Shown: in pieces, positions 37,308 through 48,500 of the stretch
How positions within the stretch are numbered: position 1 is the stretch's first letter
Layout: each line of letters starts with the position of its first letter
NCBI GenBank assembly: GCA_003008705.1
Contig: PDUO01000046.1
Span: 1-64,000 of the forward strand
Length of the DNA stretch: 64,000 nucleotides
Source of the DNA: Pezicula radicicola
Lineage: Eukaryota; Ascomycota; Leotiomycetes; Helotiales; Dermateaceae
Reading direction: 5' to 3'
The notes under the pieces: model-generated
Databases searched by the model: none
What the model was told of the DNA's origin: nothing
The model's input: the letters and a program-made list of their open reading frames with translations, nothing else
Made by a program: the position numbers and the translations under genes

Positions 37308-39041
37308 GTAGTCTAGTGGTCAAGCTGCTAAGCTTGTTATTTACACTAAAGGAATTGTGACTAACATTCAAAACAGGCCAAAGTCACTTTATTAATCACT
37401 TCACCTTGCTTCTCTACAGATTCAGTTTGTTGTGTCGAAATTAATTGCACGGGCATGATGCCTATGAGAATTAATCATAGATAGTAGTCTTCCCTCACAT
37501 TTACTGTGTGGAAAGGCTTCTGTTGTATCTGAAAAGAGATTTCAATTTCTTGACGATGCCTTGCTCTGGAGTTGACAAATAGTAAGTTCTTCTCATTCTC
37601 AGATTGACCACTAGACTACTTTTCTTTTCCTTTTCGCTGTTTTTTTTTCTGGTTGAAGCTAGGTGTTTTTCACTTTTAAAGGTGCCTTTGTGGACTTACC
37701 TACCCCTATTTTAACGGGCATCATTTACTTGCAAAGACTGTTTCTTGATAACCCTAATCAACTAAAAGCATTTCAAAACATTCACCATGGTCTAGTGGTT
37801 AAGCTGCTTGCTAAGCTTTGCACTTTCATTTATATCGCAAAATAGTAACTAAAATCAATAATAGGCCAAAGTCACCTTCAAAAATCACATAATCCCATCT
37901 GTTAAATGTCAGTGGTCGGGTGAGCTTTCTAACTAGGCCGTTAGCTGTAAATCCCAAAATGTTCGAGTCTAGTTGTGTGCTGTGTTTATCACGCTTACAT
38001 CTCCTGTCTCCTGTGTGCGTTAACATACGAGGATAGGTGTTCTGGATTGAAGTTTGACAAATAGTAAGTACTCTTAATATTAATCTAGTAGCTTGATCAC
38101 TAGACCATTTCTCTTTTTCTTTTTGCTATTTCATTTCTTTTACTAGAGCTAAGTGCTGTTCACTTTTGAAGGCGATTTTGTGGAATTGTTTATTATTGTT
38201 TTAAAGGGATATCGCTTACTTGTACAGCCTTTGATAAGATTAATTAATAAGAAGTGTTTTAAAATATTTACCTTGGTTTGGTGGTCAAGTTGCTAAGCTT
38301 TGCACTTGCACTTATATCGCAGAACAGTGATTAACAATTAATAATAGGCCAAAGCCAACTTCAACAAATATCAAGACATAAAGGCTTGTCGGATGGTAAG
38401 CTTTCTGACCGTGTCATTACGCTATGAATCCAATACGGTGTGAATCCAGTGGTGGGGTACATTGTCTGGTAATAGATCTTTGCTTGTATCACCTGTCTCT
38501 AATTCTTCTAGAGCTTGTTTCTTGAGTCTTACATGTTGATAAGATCTTATTTGACCTAGTTGTCGCTAAGTCTTATTGTTCATAACATGTTAATTAAGGG
38601 ATTCTGGACTGGAGTTTGACAAATAGTAAGTGTACCTCTCTCTCTTTACATTAACCTACTAGTAAGCTTGATCACTAGACCACCCCCTTTTTTGCACCCC
38701 CTTTTTTGCGCTCGCTATCTTCTTGATTCTCTTCTCACTTTTAAAAACGAGAGCTTTTATGACATCATCTATTACTATTTTAGATGGGCATATGAAACTT
38801 ATTTACTTGAGATGTAAAGTTTTTAAACGGAGAATAGCTTGTTGTAAGATAAATTCTTTGTGGTTTAGTGGTTAAACCGCTAAGCTTCTCAATCCTAAAA
38901 ATAATAAGGGCGAAGAATAGGGTAAAGTCAACTTTGACAAAGTTTATTGTAACATGTAGGTAATGCGGCTTTAGAGCTGAAGTTTAACAAATAGGAAGTA
39001 CTTCTCTAAAACTGATAGATAGCTGCTTGATCACTAGACTA
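37308..39041. repeat. Tandem array of four ~0.4-0.6 kb units with tRNA-like motifs
   Basis: Four diverged units share the same ordered landmarks. Landmark A (TGGTCTAGTGGTTAAGCTGC-like, resembling a tRNA box A) is at 37308-37335, 37788-37820, 38274-38304 and 38861-38887. Then ATAGGCCAAAGTCAC occurs near 37375, 37861, 38345 and 38930. GACAAATAGTAAGT occurs near 37573, 38054, 38615 and 38982. Landmark A', nearly the reverse complement of A (AGCTTGATCACTAGACCA), is at 37603-37617, 38090-38107, 38665-38682 and 39024-39041. Units 2 and 3 also hold box-B-like words, TGTTCGAGTCT at 37960-37970 and GGTGTGAATCC at 38437-38447. No protein frame is present. Confidence 0.82.
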
Positions 39042-40966
39042 CCACCTCTTTGCAGTTCTTAGTACTTGCCTTGCCTGCTTTTTGAATCTTTTAAAGAACG
39101 GTTTGTGGAAACGAGATTCGAAGTAAATGAAATTCTATGATAATGTAGCTTAAAAGCAATAGGAAATTTTGATTTGGGTTGTGTTAATTTATTGTTTAAG
39201 TAAAGTGGAGGTAAGGTACAGTACAGTACAGTACAAACGAGGCATCAAAGTACGCAGTAAAGAGAATCAACACCACACAATTGAAAGGAGAAATTAACTC
39301 ATGAGACATTTGCCCATGTTATACATATTTTCAACATTTATTACAATCCACAAATCTCCGGACTCGGAATTGCGGTTGAGTCTTTGACCGTGGTAGCAAG
39401 AGCTATCCATAATTGTATGTACATTGTCGGTCATAGAAGCCGAAAAGCGAAAGCAGCAACGTAAATCCGCTCTACCAGCAGTATTTTACCAAAGCGTCCT
39501 TGCATCCCTTCATCTTATTCGTGGAATAATTTTTAAGGATGAGAGCTTTGATAGTAAGCTTGAATAAGACTTAGGAAAGATGATGATGGACGGAATTGTG
39601 GGGAATCAAACGAGTTCAGGACAGGAACTTCTCTTGATGAGATGGAGGAAATCGCCTTTTTGGCAAGCGATCGCCCAGAATTTCCTGTTCTGGAGGTCTG
39701 ACCAGAGAGGCAATTTTTGAAGAATGATAGTTGAGAAACTTTGCAACAACTTGTAAAAAATGTCTTTACCGGTAAATCCATACTTGTAAATGGCGTCAGA
39801 TGAAGCGTCAGAAGAATTGGAAATCTTCTTGCAAAGGCTGTATTGCGGGATGCGGTGTCATCCATTGTCATGAGCGGAGAGAAAGCCGGGCTTCGGGTGC
39901 CGGAGTCACATGATCTGAATACACAACGTGATTGCCCCACAGGGGCGTTCGTTGTTCTTTGGGCCGAGGATGCGAAAGGCGGAGAAGGAGAAGCTTGAGT
40001 TGTGAGGTGAGGTGAGGTGAGGTGAGGCGCCATTGTCTTCCAAATTCAGGGGCTGGACGTGATCAGATATAAGTGCTTAAAAATGAACAACAATCACGTT
40101 CATGAAATCCGACTTTTCTTGTGTCATTTTCCCCCTTTCACATGTCAGTTAATTGATTGATTGTTCGATGACTTGACTAACGTCTGAAACTGGGTCATCT
40201 GACGGCTTCTCAGTCTCACGGTCTCACACGGCGCTCCCCAGATTTCCACGCCGTCTGTGGAGCAAGCTGGAGCTTAGCGCAGGATGAGTGCATTTTTCAC
40301 ATGTGAGGGCATTAGTCGTACCAGCATCAAAATTCAAGAAATTATTATTATTATGTGAAGTGGGTTCCTGACATCTGCTCGTGACTGGAAGCATAGCTAC
40401 TTGTACGAAGGGCACGGAGATAGAGAGGCATTGATTGTTGCTGAGGAAGTTGCCGGTTCGAGACAGCCTGGACAAAGTCAAAGCCGGCACGGCAACAGTA
40501 CGTACCTCTCTCTACCTTACCTACAATAGAACATCAATAGAGCAAAAAACACATCTTACCCTTTTCAATGAAAGCATGAAACACTAGAAGAAATCAGAGA
40601 ATATCCCTAAACAGAAGACCCCGTAAGTAAATGGGAAAGGATAAAAAATGATGGCTGACTTCACGACTTTCCCTCTCTGGTCGAATCAGCTGCCAGGCAT
40701 TTGCGAAGCACGACTCGCCTACGACCAACAACGCGGGACTAGGCCCGAAACAGTGCCGAGGTTCCTTCCCCCACGGCTCTCTTGCCCATAAGCGCGAAGG
40801 GTCCCAAGGAAACATACAAAGTGGCGCTCTCCTCCAAAACCTCTTCTTTTATTCCTCCCCTTCTTCCTTCTTCCTCCATACTACAATTCTTAAAATCCAA
40901 TCATCTCTCTTTCCCCATCCCCATCCTCATCCTCACCCTCTCACACCCTCTCATACATCAATCATC
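39042..40966. other. Intergenic region with two pentamer microsatellites
   Basis: (GTACA)4 lies at 39216-39235 and about five copies of GTGAG at 40002-40027. A 166-codon frame at 39533-40033 on the minus strand has no recognised features and its N-terminus is translated microsatellite, so it was not called. The last 200 bp are CT-rich (40840-40966) and form the fumarate reductase promoter/leader. Confidence 0.5.
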
Positions 40967-43039
40967 ATGGCCGCAAGAGTCATTGTCGTTGGTGGTGGTT
41001 GTAAGTTACATCATAAAAATCAACACTAACATTCCTTCTTATCTGATCGCTGACAACATCAACAGTATCCGGCTTGAGTGCCGCGCATACCATCTATCTC
41101 GCTGGTGGAAATGTCGTTGTTCTCGACAAGCAAGGTTTCTTCGGAGGTACGATTGATCATACGAGAATTGAAGCAAATCTGGCATGTGCTCACATCTGAT
41201 TCTAGGAAACTCCACCAAAGCCACTTCCGGAATCAACGGAGCCCTTACCCGCACACAGGTCGACGCGAAGATTCAAGACAGCGTCAAGCAATTTTACGAC
41301 GACACACTCAAGTCTGCGAGAGATAAGGCGAGACCAGACCTGATCAAGGTCCTCACATACAAGTCTGCGGCTGCTGTCGAGTGGCTGCAGGATGTATTCA
41401 ACCTAGATTTGACTCTCGTTTCACGCCTGGGGTAAGTTTAAACTCAAATTTACCCCAGACTTCCCTCTTTAACAAACATGTCTATAGTGGTCACTCGCAC
41501 CCAAGAACGCATAGAGGGCACGATGCTAAATTCCCCGGTATGGCCATCACATACGCCTTAATGCAGCGGCTTGAAGAACTTGCAGAGAGCGAGCCAGAAC
41601 GTGTGCAGATAATCAAGAAGGCCCGCGTTACTGGTATCAACAAAGAGGGAAACAAAATCACTGGCGTCACATACGAGTTTGGTGGAGAGTCCTGCAGTAT
41701 TGATGGACCCGTCGTTTTGGCCACTGGTGGATACGCCGCCGATTTCACAGAGACGTCCCTTCTCAAGAAGTGGAGACCTGATACCTTCGATTTGGCATCC
41801 ACCAACGGTGTACACGCCACTGGTGATGGACAAAAGATGGTTATGGCGATTGGTGGTAATGGTATCGATTTGGACAAGGTCCAAGTTCACCCAACTGGTC
41901 TGGTTGATCCCAAGGACCCAGGCTCAAAATGGAAGTTCTTGGCTGCAGAGGCTCTCCGTGGTGAAGGTGGTCTCCTCCTGAATGGAGATGGTGACCGCTT
42001 CTGCGACGAGCTCGGTCACAGAGATTACGTTTCCGGTGAGATGTGGAAGGAGAAGGATAAGGGAAAATTCCCAGTCCGTCTCCTCCTCAACTCCAAGGCA
42101 TCAAACGTTCTAGACTTCCACACCCGGCATTACTCTGGCCGTGGTCTCATGAAGAAGATGACTGGAAAGGAGCTTGCAAAGGAGATTGGCTGCACACCAG
42201 AACATCTCCAATCAACTTTCTCGGCCTACAACGATATTGCGGATGGAAAGAAGAAGGATCCATACGGCAAGAAGTTCTTCCACAACGGTCCCGTCGATAT
42301 CAACGACGACTTCTACGTCGCAGTTATGGAGCCTGTTCTTCATTTCACCATGGGAGGTGTTGAGATTAACGACCAAGCTCAGATTCTGAACAGCGAGGGT
42401 AAGCCATTCGATGGTCTGTACGCTTGTGGTGAACTCGCAGGAGGTGTCCACGGTGCAAACCGTCTTGGTGGTTCCTCACTGCTTGGCTGTGTTGTGTACG
42501 GCCGTGTTGCTGGTGATTCTGCCAGCAACTACCTCTTCCAAAATGCTCTCAAGGGCAGTGTGAACAGTGCCTCGCAACGTCTCGGCCAAATATCCCTTCA
42601 CATTGATCCTTCACAGCCAGGTAAGATATCTGTCGAGTGGGGATCTGGCGGTGCCTCTACCTCAGGCGGATCTACCCAGAAGCAACAGTCACAATCCTCG
42701 GCTAGCCCAGTAACGGACGGCTCGTCAACGGAACCTGCAAAGGTCAGCAAGCCAAATAAGCCATCTGAGTTCTCAATCCCAGAAAAGGAATTTACAATGG
42801 AGGAGATTGCGAAGCACAACAAAAAGGAAGACCTATGGGTCGTAGTAAAGGGAGTTGTAATGGATGTTACGGACTGGCTTGATGAGCACCCAGGTGGACC
42901 ACAGGCACTGATGAACTTTATGGGACGTGATGCTACGGAGGAGTTTGAGATGTTGCATGATGACGAGGTTATTCCCAAATACGCAGCTAGCCAGGTTATT
43001 GGACGTGTCAAGGGACAGACTCCCAGCTTGGAGTTGTAG
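40967..43039 (+). CDS. Soluble fumarate reductase fused to a C-terminal cytochrome b5 domain
   Basis: Exons 40967-41000, 41066-41146, 41206-41431 and 41488-43039 give 630 residues. The N-terminal part is a FAD flavoprotein like yeast Osm1/Frd1: dinucleotide motif VVGGGLSGLSAA, FFGGNSTKATSGING, substrate-loop residues in GGHSHPRTHR, and HGANRLGGSSLLG. A Ser/Gln-rich linker (about 500-545) joins a cytochrome b5 domain starting near 548 with haem ligands His581 (HPGG) and His604 (MLHDDEV). It reduces fumarate to succinate; the b5 domain probably feeds electrons. The protein starts MAARVIVVGGG without a targeting peptide, so a cytosolic site is inferred. Confidence 0.95.
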
Positions 43040-43476
43040 ATGGCTGGTTTGGGTTTTGAATAAGCATTGGCATGAGAGATTTTGGAAATGTATTGATAGT
43101 GACTAACGGTTCAATGAATGATTTGAAATACTCCAATCAATTGTGTATGTGAAGTGATAGGAGCTCAGGTTTCAAATGCTACAAAATGGCACAGCAGAGG
43201 CGAGGCATTATGCAGCTGCCTTTTTACGGTTAGTGTCGATGAGGCTTAAGAAGCTATGCCGTAGTGTTCACCGGGTCTAGAGGGTCGAAACGTACGCAGG
43301 TACAGGATTAAGAAGCTATACCGCAGTGCTCACCGGGGTTAGAGGGTCTAAACATACAGAGTGCTGCATAAGACGCCGCATGTCCAAAGTTCAAAGAAAC
43401 TCGGAACCACATTACAAGACATAACAATCTAGAGTATCATACAGCAAGCAGCAAAGCACAATTCTACAACTTCATC
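43040..43476. other. Intergenic region with a 62-bp duplication
   Basis: A segment starting TTAAGAAGCTAT at 43246 recurs at 43308, offset 62 bp, with the shared pieces CACCGGG and AGAGGGTC. No gene is seen. The right part is the promoter of the beta-lactamase-like gene. Confidence 0.6.
43246..43362. repeat. 62-bp direct tandem duplication
   Basis: The two copies start at 43246 and 43308. They share TTAAGAAGCTAT, GCCGTAGTG/CCGCAGTG, TCACCGGG, TAGAGGGTC and AAACRTAC in order, with scattered transitions. It lies between the fumarate reductase and beta-lactamase-like genes. Confidence 0.75.
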
Positions 43477-44972
43477 ATGGAATCCTTCGAACGTGAACTC
43501 GCCCGCGCAACCGCACCCGAGACCCGCGAGATACTAGGTGCAATTGGATTAGTTGTAGACGGAGAAGGTAAATTTGAATCTTCACCAATACAACAACTAT
43601 CATTCTATCTATCTATCTATATATATATGTAATTTTCAACTAAAGCTAACCAAAATCTCAAATTTCTCCATATAGGAAATACTCTCTACCATCACGCATC
43701 AGGTTATCAATCTCTCTCACTAGATGCTCCACATATTGATCCAAATAGTACATTCGCTCTAGCATCGGCTGGGAAATTTATTACTCATGTTGCTACTTTG
43801 ATATGTGTTGAGAGGGGGTTGATTGGGATTGATGATGGGGTTGGGAGGTGGGTTCCTGAGTTGGTTGGGTTGGATGTTTTGGTTAGGAGGGAGAGGAGGG
43901 ATGGGGATGAAGGGGATGAAGGGGCTGATGCATCAAGTAGGATGTTTTCACTAAGGGCCTCAGTGAATGAGATTACTCTTCGGCATTTACTGAACCATTC
44001 GAGTGGTATTGGATGGGAATCTGAGGGCTTGGTTAGGGAATGGCGTGTCTGTACTGGACAAGGACAAAAAGAAGATTTTCATCCTATGATGGAGGAGTGG
44101 AAGGATAGAGGTGAAAGGAAGAGGATGTATGAGACGCCTTTGCTTTTTGAACCGGGGGAGGGTTGGAATTATGGGCCTGGTATTGAATGGTTGTCTCGTA
44201 TGTATTACCATACTCGATTTCTTTGAGTATCTTTATTTGTCCCCTTCCTTTTTGAGTTGATTACTTACTCCACATACGTGTTGGAGTCAATCCTAATATA
44301 TTGGGTCTAGAACAAGTAAACTAATTCCGAATATATATAGTTCTCCTAACACGCCTAACTCAACAACCACTACCAACCTACATCCAACATAATATATTCG
44401 ATCCCCTAGGTATGACCTCAACAACATATTACCCACAATCCCAACCAGAAATCAATACTCGACTCCTCCAAACCATAATCCGAGACGAACAAGACAAAAA
44501 CTCGTCCTTAAAACCTTTGAATCATCAAACCCGCGATCTCGTTTCTTCAGTTCAAGATCTAGGTCGTCTCCTCTCTGATCTCATCTCTCCACCCGGTTCC
44601 TCAAAACTTTTAAAAAAGAAAGAAACTTTAGATCTCCTTTTCCTACCTCAGTTTCAGGAAGAATCTCCATCCCTAACCGACCTCCAAGCTGATAAAGAAA
44701 CCTATGCAAAACCAGCTGGTATCCCTCTTTCTATAACAACCACATCTACCCCAAAAGTAAATCATACAACAATTGGATTACTGATCCAGGAAAAACTGAG
44801 TTTGAGTGGGATTCCAAAGGGTAGTGTTACTTGGAATGGGATGTTGAATTTGATTTGGGTTATTAATAGGGATGTTGGAGAGAAGAAAAGGGGATTAGGT
44901 GCTGTTTTTGCGACTCAGGTTTTACCTGTTGATGATGAGAGGACGGTGGAACTTGCGATGGAGTTTTTTTAG
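43477..44972 (+). CDS. Serine beta-lactamase-like (class C / family VIII esterase) protein
   Basis: Exons 43477-43567, 43676-44197 and 44341-44972 give 414 residues. The catalytic SxxK is Ser61-Ala-Gly-Lys64 in TFALASAGKF. A Tyr motif follows in WNYGPGIEW, and the third element is the WNG in SVTWNGMLNLIW. The internal HNIFDPLGMTSTTYYP block is typical of fungal members, which are often polyketide-associated transesterases or esterases; the substrate here is unknown. The intron at 44198-44340 was placed to restore continuity from EWLS to TRLTQQPLPTYIQ. No signal peptide is visible. No biosynthetic cluster genes lie next to it. Confidence 0.88.
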
Positions 44973-45547
44973 GGGCGTTTTTGAGGGGGGGTTTTGAGGA
45001 GGTAGGTGTGGGTTTTGGGAAGTTTTGGGGGACTGGGGGAGATGGGGAAGGGAGGGGATGGTATTGTACTTGTACTTGTAGCTGTACTGTATTTAGGTGA
45101 GGGTTTAGCTATTTGTTGAGTTGGGAATGGGGGATGGATGTAAGACCATGAAGCTGCTTTGACGAAGTAGGGTGACTAGGTGGTGACTAGTGAGGAAGGG
45201 GTTGTGCTTTCATTTGTACAGGGGAGATGAGCTTTATTTATGTTCTGGTGGGTTGTGACAGATTTGGGATTTTGCTTTATAGGTAGGAATTAAACACTGT
45301 GTACTGGTATCTGCTATATGGAAGACTTGTATCTGTCAAACCCAACATACAACTTCTCTTTGGTTCCTGTCCTACGTAGTGATTAGTCGAGAAACTTGGC
45401 ATATCGACAGAGAATAACCGCAATAAACCTCGCGTACTGTATATATTCGCAAACGACTTTGTTCAACAAGGCAATGTGGTCACACTAACTCCATCTTGGT
45501 TTAAGTTCATCATCAGTTCTGTACATGAATATTGTAACCCTATATGC
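44973..45547. other. Convergent 3' region, beta-lactamase-like / VPS8
   Basis: The stretch is G-rich just after the first stop codon (44973-45060) and contains GTACTTGTACTTGTA-type repeats near 45068-45090. It should hold both 3' untranslated regions. No gene is seen. Confidence 0.45.
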
Positions 45548-48500
45548 CTATCCATCTATAGGGCATCTAAATTCCCTTCCATCATGTAATGCAGCAGCAT
45601 CCTCGCTCTGCACAGCCTCTAAACAACTCTGATGGTAAATATGCCTGCAAGCCAGCACGACCAATGGGCCAAGGTCTTGTTGTTGTGTAACACTCCCATT
45701 ACTGCCACCCGCCTGCTGGGTATCGTCATCATCATCCTCAGTACCCATGGCGCCGCTCTTTCCTTTGCCCATAATTCTTTGAATATTCAAATCACTGGGT
45801 GCTCTTACATGAGCTATGCCCTTTCCACGTTCTGTTCTTGCTCCGCTTGTTTCAGATTTCCTCTCTTGCTTTCTCTTGATCTCCAATGCTTGTTTTTCTT
45901 CCCATTTGGAAAACACGTCCCCAGAAACACCTGGACCCCATACTCGACGGCCACAGCCTTCACAGGTAGAGCCGCGAGGTCTCCAGCCCCGCTGCCTAAG
46001 AGCTGTAGCCGATTGGACATTAACAAAAAGATCCTTGTCTAGTAATCGATTGGCTAGATCAAGAATGCTTTGTTCGTATGCGTAGGCGGAGAAAATGGAT
46101 GCTAGAACCGCCCGGAGATCACTAAGATTTGGTGACGAGAGAGAAGCTCTTGTGAGAAAAGCCCGGAGAATGCGTAAGAAAGAGAGATTAGTGCCGGATG
46201 GAGTCGGGGTTGATGTTGAGGATAGAAGTGCTGTGAAAGTCCGCTGAACAAGCGTGCGCAATTGTGGAACAAAATTATGTTGTGCATGGGCCTCTGGAGA
46301 CGCATTCTCGCGATCGCCCAGGGCGACTGATAGCTTTTGCGTTATTTGTACAGTAGCATCGATGAGATCAAGCCACAGCGTCTCCTCTGGAAGAAGATCA
46401 CTCTTGGTATTAGACTTCTTTCGATCAATTGCAGCAGGCCTTCGTGGTGGCGTGGCTTTATTATGATCCTGGCACAGCCATATTCCGACATTGGTGTATT
46501 TTTGTAATGCCGTCAAAAGATCTTCGGCAGCTTCCTCGACGTTAATGGCGCGCTGGTCTTCAGGGCTACCGTTCAGAATGCCCATCAAAGTAGATTCCAA
46601 ATGCCTTAAGTGCTGCACGAGACGGTCCATACCTTGGCGAATCTTGCCTTCTCGAGCCATAAGAACAACTGCAGCATCAACGACACCACTCTTCTCCATA
46701 TACGGAAGCACGCTGTTAAGACGTAGGTCACTTGCCTGTACCAGTTCCACGTAATCTGCTACGTGCGAAGGATCGAACTTGCACATCAGTTGCACATATT
46801 TCTCTGTGAACCTGGTTTTTGACGAATGCTTGGCATTCTCATCGCCTTTGGTCGAGGGTTCTGCTGGTTCGAGGATAGTTTGAAGATAATGATATTGGAC
46901 TTCAGAGTCATCAGACAAAGAATTTAATAGTTTCTCGTGAAGCTCTGGTGCGTACGACTCGATCACTTGTGCAGCCTTCGTGGGGTCAAGATGAATAAGA
47001 TCCCTGGCATGAGACTCGATAACATCATGCACTTCTCGAGTTTGTCGCTTGTTTAATCCGGACCGAGGTCGTAAGCAATTGGATATGCAAGTAAATATAG
47101 CTTCACGATCTTCAGGATCGTCAAAGTACGCCTGCAACAGTCGGTTGTACTGTTTGTCCGCTCTATAGATGCTCTTCAGCACTCGGTAGAACCCTGCTTT
47201 TTGAAATAGAGGCATCAAAACCTCAAGATCTGGAGGATGATAGACCGAGAGTAAATACTCAGCACTGAGTTGAGCATCGTCTGCAAGGTCCTCTCCAGGA
47301 TAATTGCATAAGCCAGACAACACTTTGTGTAGTGCAGTACCCGAGAGCAATAGATATTGAGGGAATTTCGGCAAGTTCCGTGCAATAAACATATCAAGGT
47401 ATATTGTGTCCTCTGATGCAAAGTCATTTGGATTCATGACCTCTAGTAGGATGGTGATGATATATTGTCGGTTGACTGAAAGTCCAAACACCTGTTCTTC
47501 TGGCATGTCACGGTTTGATCCACCGTTGACAGCTCGTTCGGGTGTGTCGTTGAGGAAGGAGTCTTCAAAGGCCTCATTCAGAGCGCTTAAGAAGCTAGGC
47601 GCATCGAATTTGAGAATTATCCGAAGGTAAGGAAATGATGGCTCGTGGCCTTGTGCTGGCGTGGTTAAGAAAGGTTTGCCCGTAGCCTTGGGCCAAGTGA
47701 TGGTCTTTCCAGAGAAGATAAACCAATAAAGCTCTGCTTTCGCATTCATTGCTTCCTGGTCTCCAAGACTGTCGCCGGTAGGATAGATACGCCCAGTAAA
47801 CGTGTACGACATGTAAGGAAACATCTTCAGTGCATTGACGCCGTAAATGGGGTCCTCCATAACATTGCCATTTGAAAAGTAGTCCCCATTTTCTCCATTC
47901 TGTACCAACGGTACCAATAGGGCTAAGAGGTCAATGAGAGGAGTGATGTAATCACCCAGTGCCTGATTCCACACGTAGATGAGTGCATCATACAGGTTAT
48001 GCTGTTTGCAAAGTGTGGTGACTTGATCGATATCCAGGGTTGCAGTTTCCATAGAACAAATCATCTCTTCCAACCGACCTTCAAGCCCTTTGGTAACATA
48101 GTGTGTCACCATTGATTTGACCACTGTCGGAGGTATCGAGGTTATTTCTCTCTCCAAAATGTGAGGTTCCAATGTTTCAAGAAATATTCCTTCACAATTA
48201 CCATCTTCGTACCACTCATACGCTTCGTCGAAGAGGAACTCAGTATTCCCAATGCTGAGGCAAGCTGCGAAACAGGCTTCAGCCAATTCTCTCAAGTGAG
48301 TTGAATAGTCTGGTGCTGGGTGTTTTTGACGCTGACCAAAGACATACTTCAGCGAGGCAGTCATTATCTCAATTAGCTTATCTCGTACCATTGAGTGGCG
48401 CAAAGTAGTATCTTCTGGCAGGCCGATTGTGAGTTTGTCAGCCTCACCAGTGTAGTAAGACGTAGCAAGTTGGATAGCTCCGATATAATCCCCATCCTCC

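Noticed and set aside
37308..39041. Functional tRNA genes in the repeat array
   Set aside because: Box-A and box-B words are present but acceptor and anticodon stems do not pair convincingly by eye, and the copies diverge; tRNA-derived repeat is the better reading.
39533..40033. 166-codon minus-strand frame in the gap before the fumarate reductase
   Set aside because: Its N-terminus is translated (GTGAG)n microsatellite and the rest is Ser/Thr/Pro-rich without recognisable motifs; no splice or family support.
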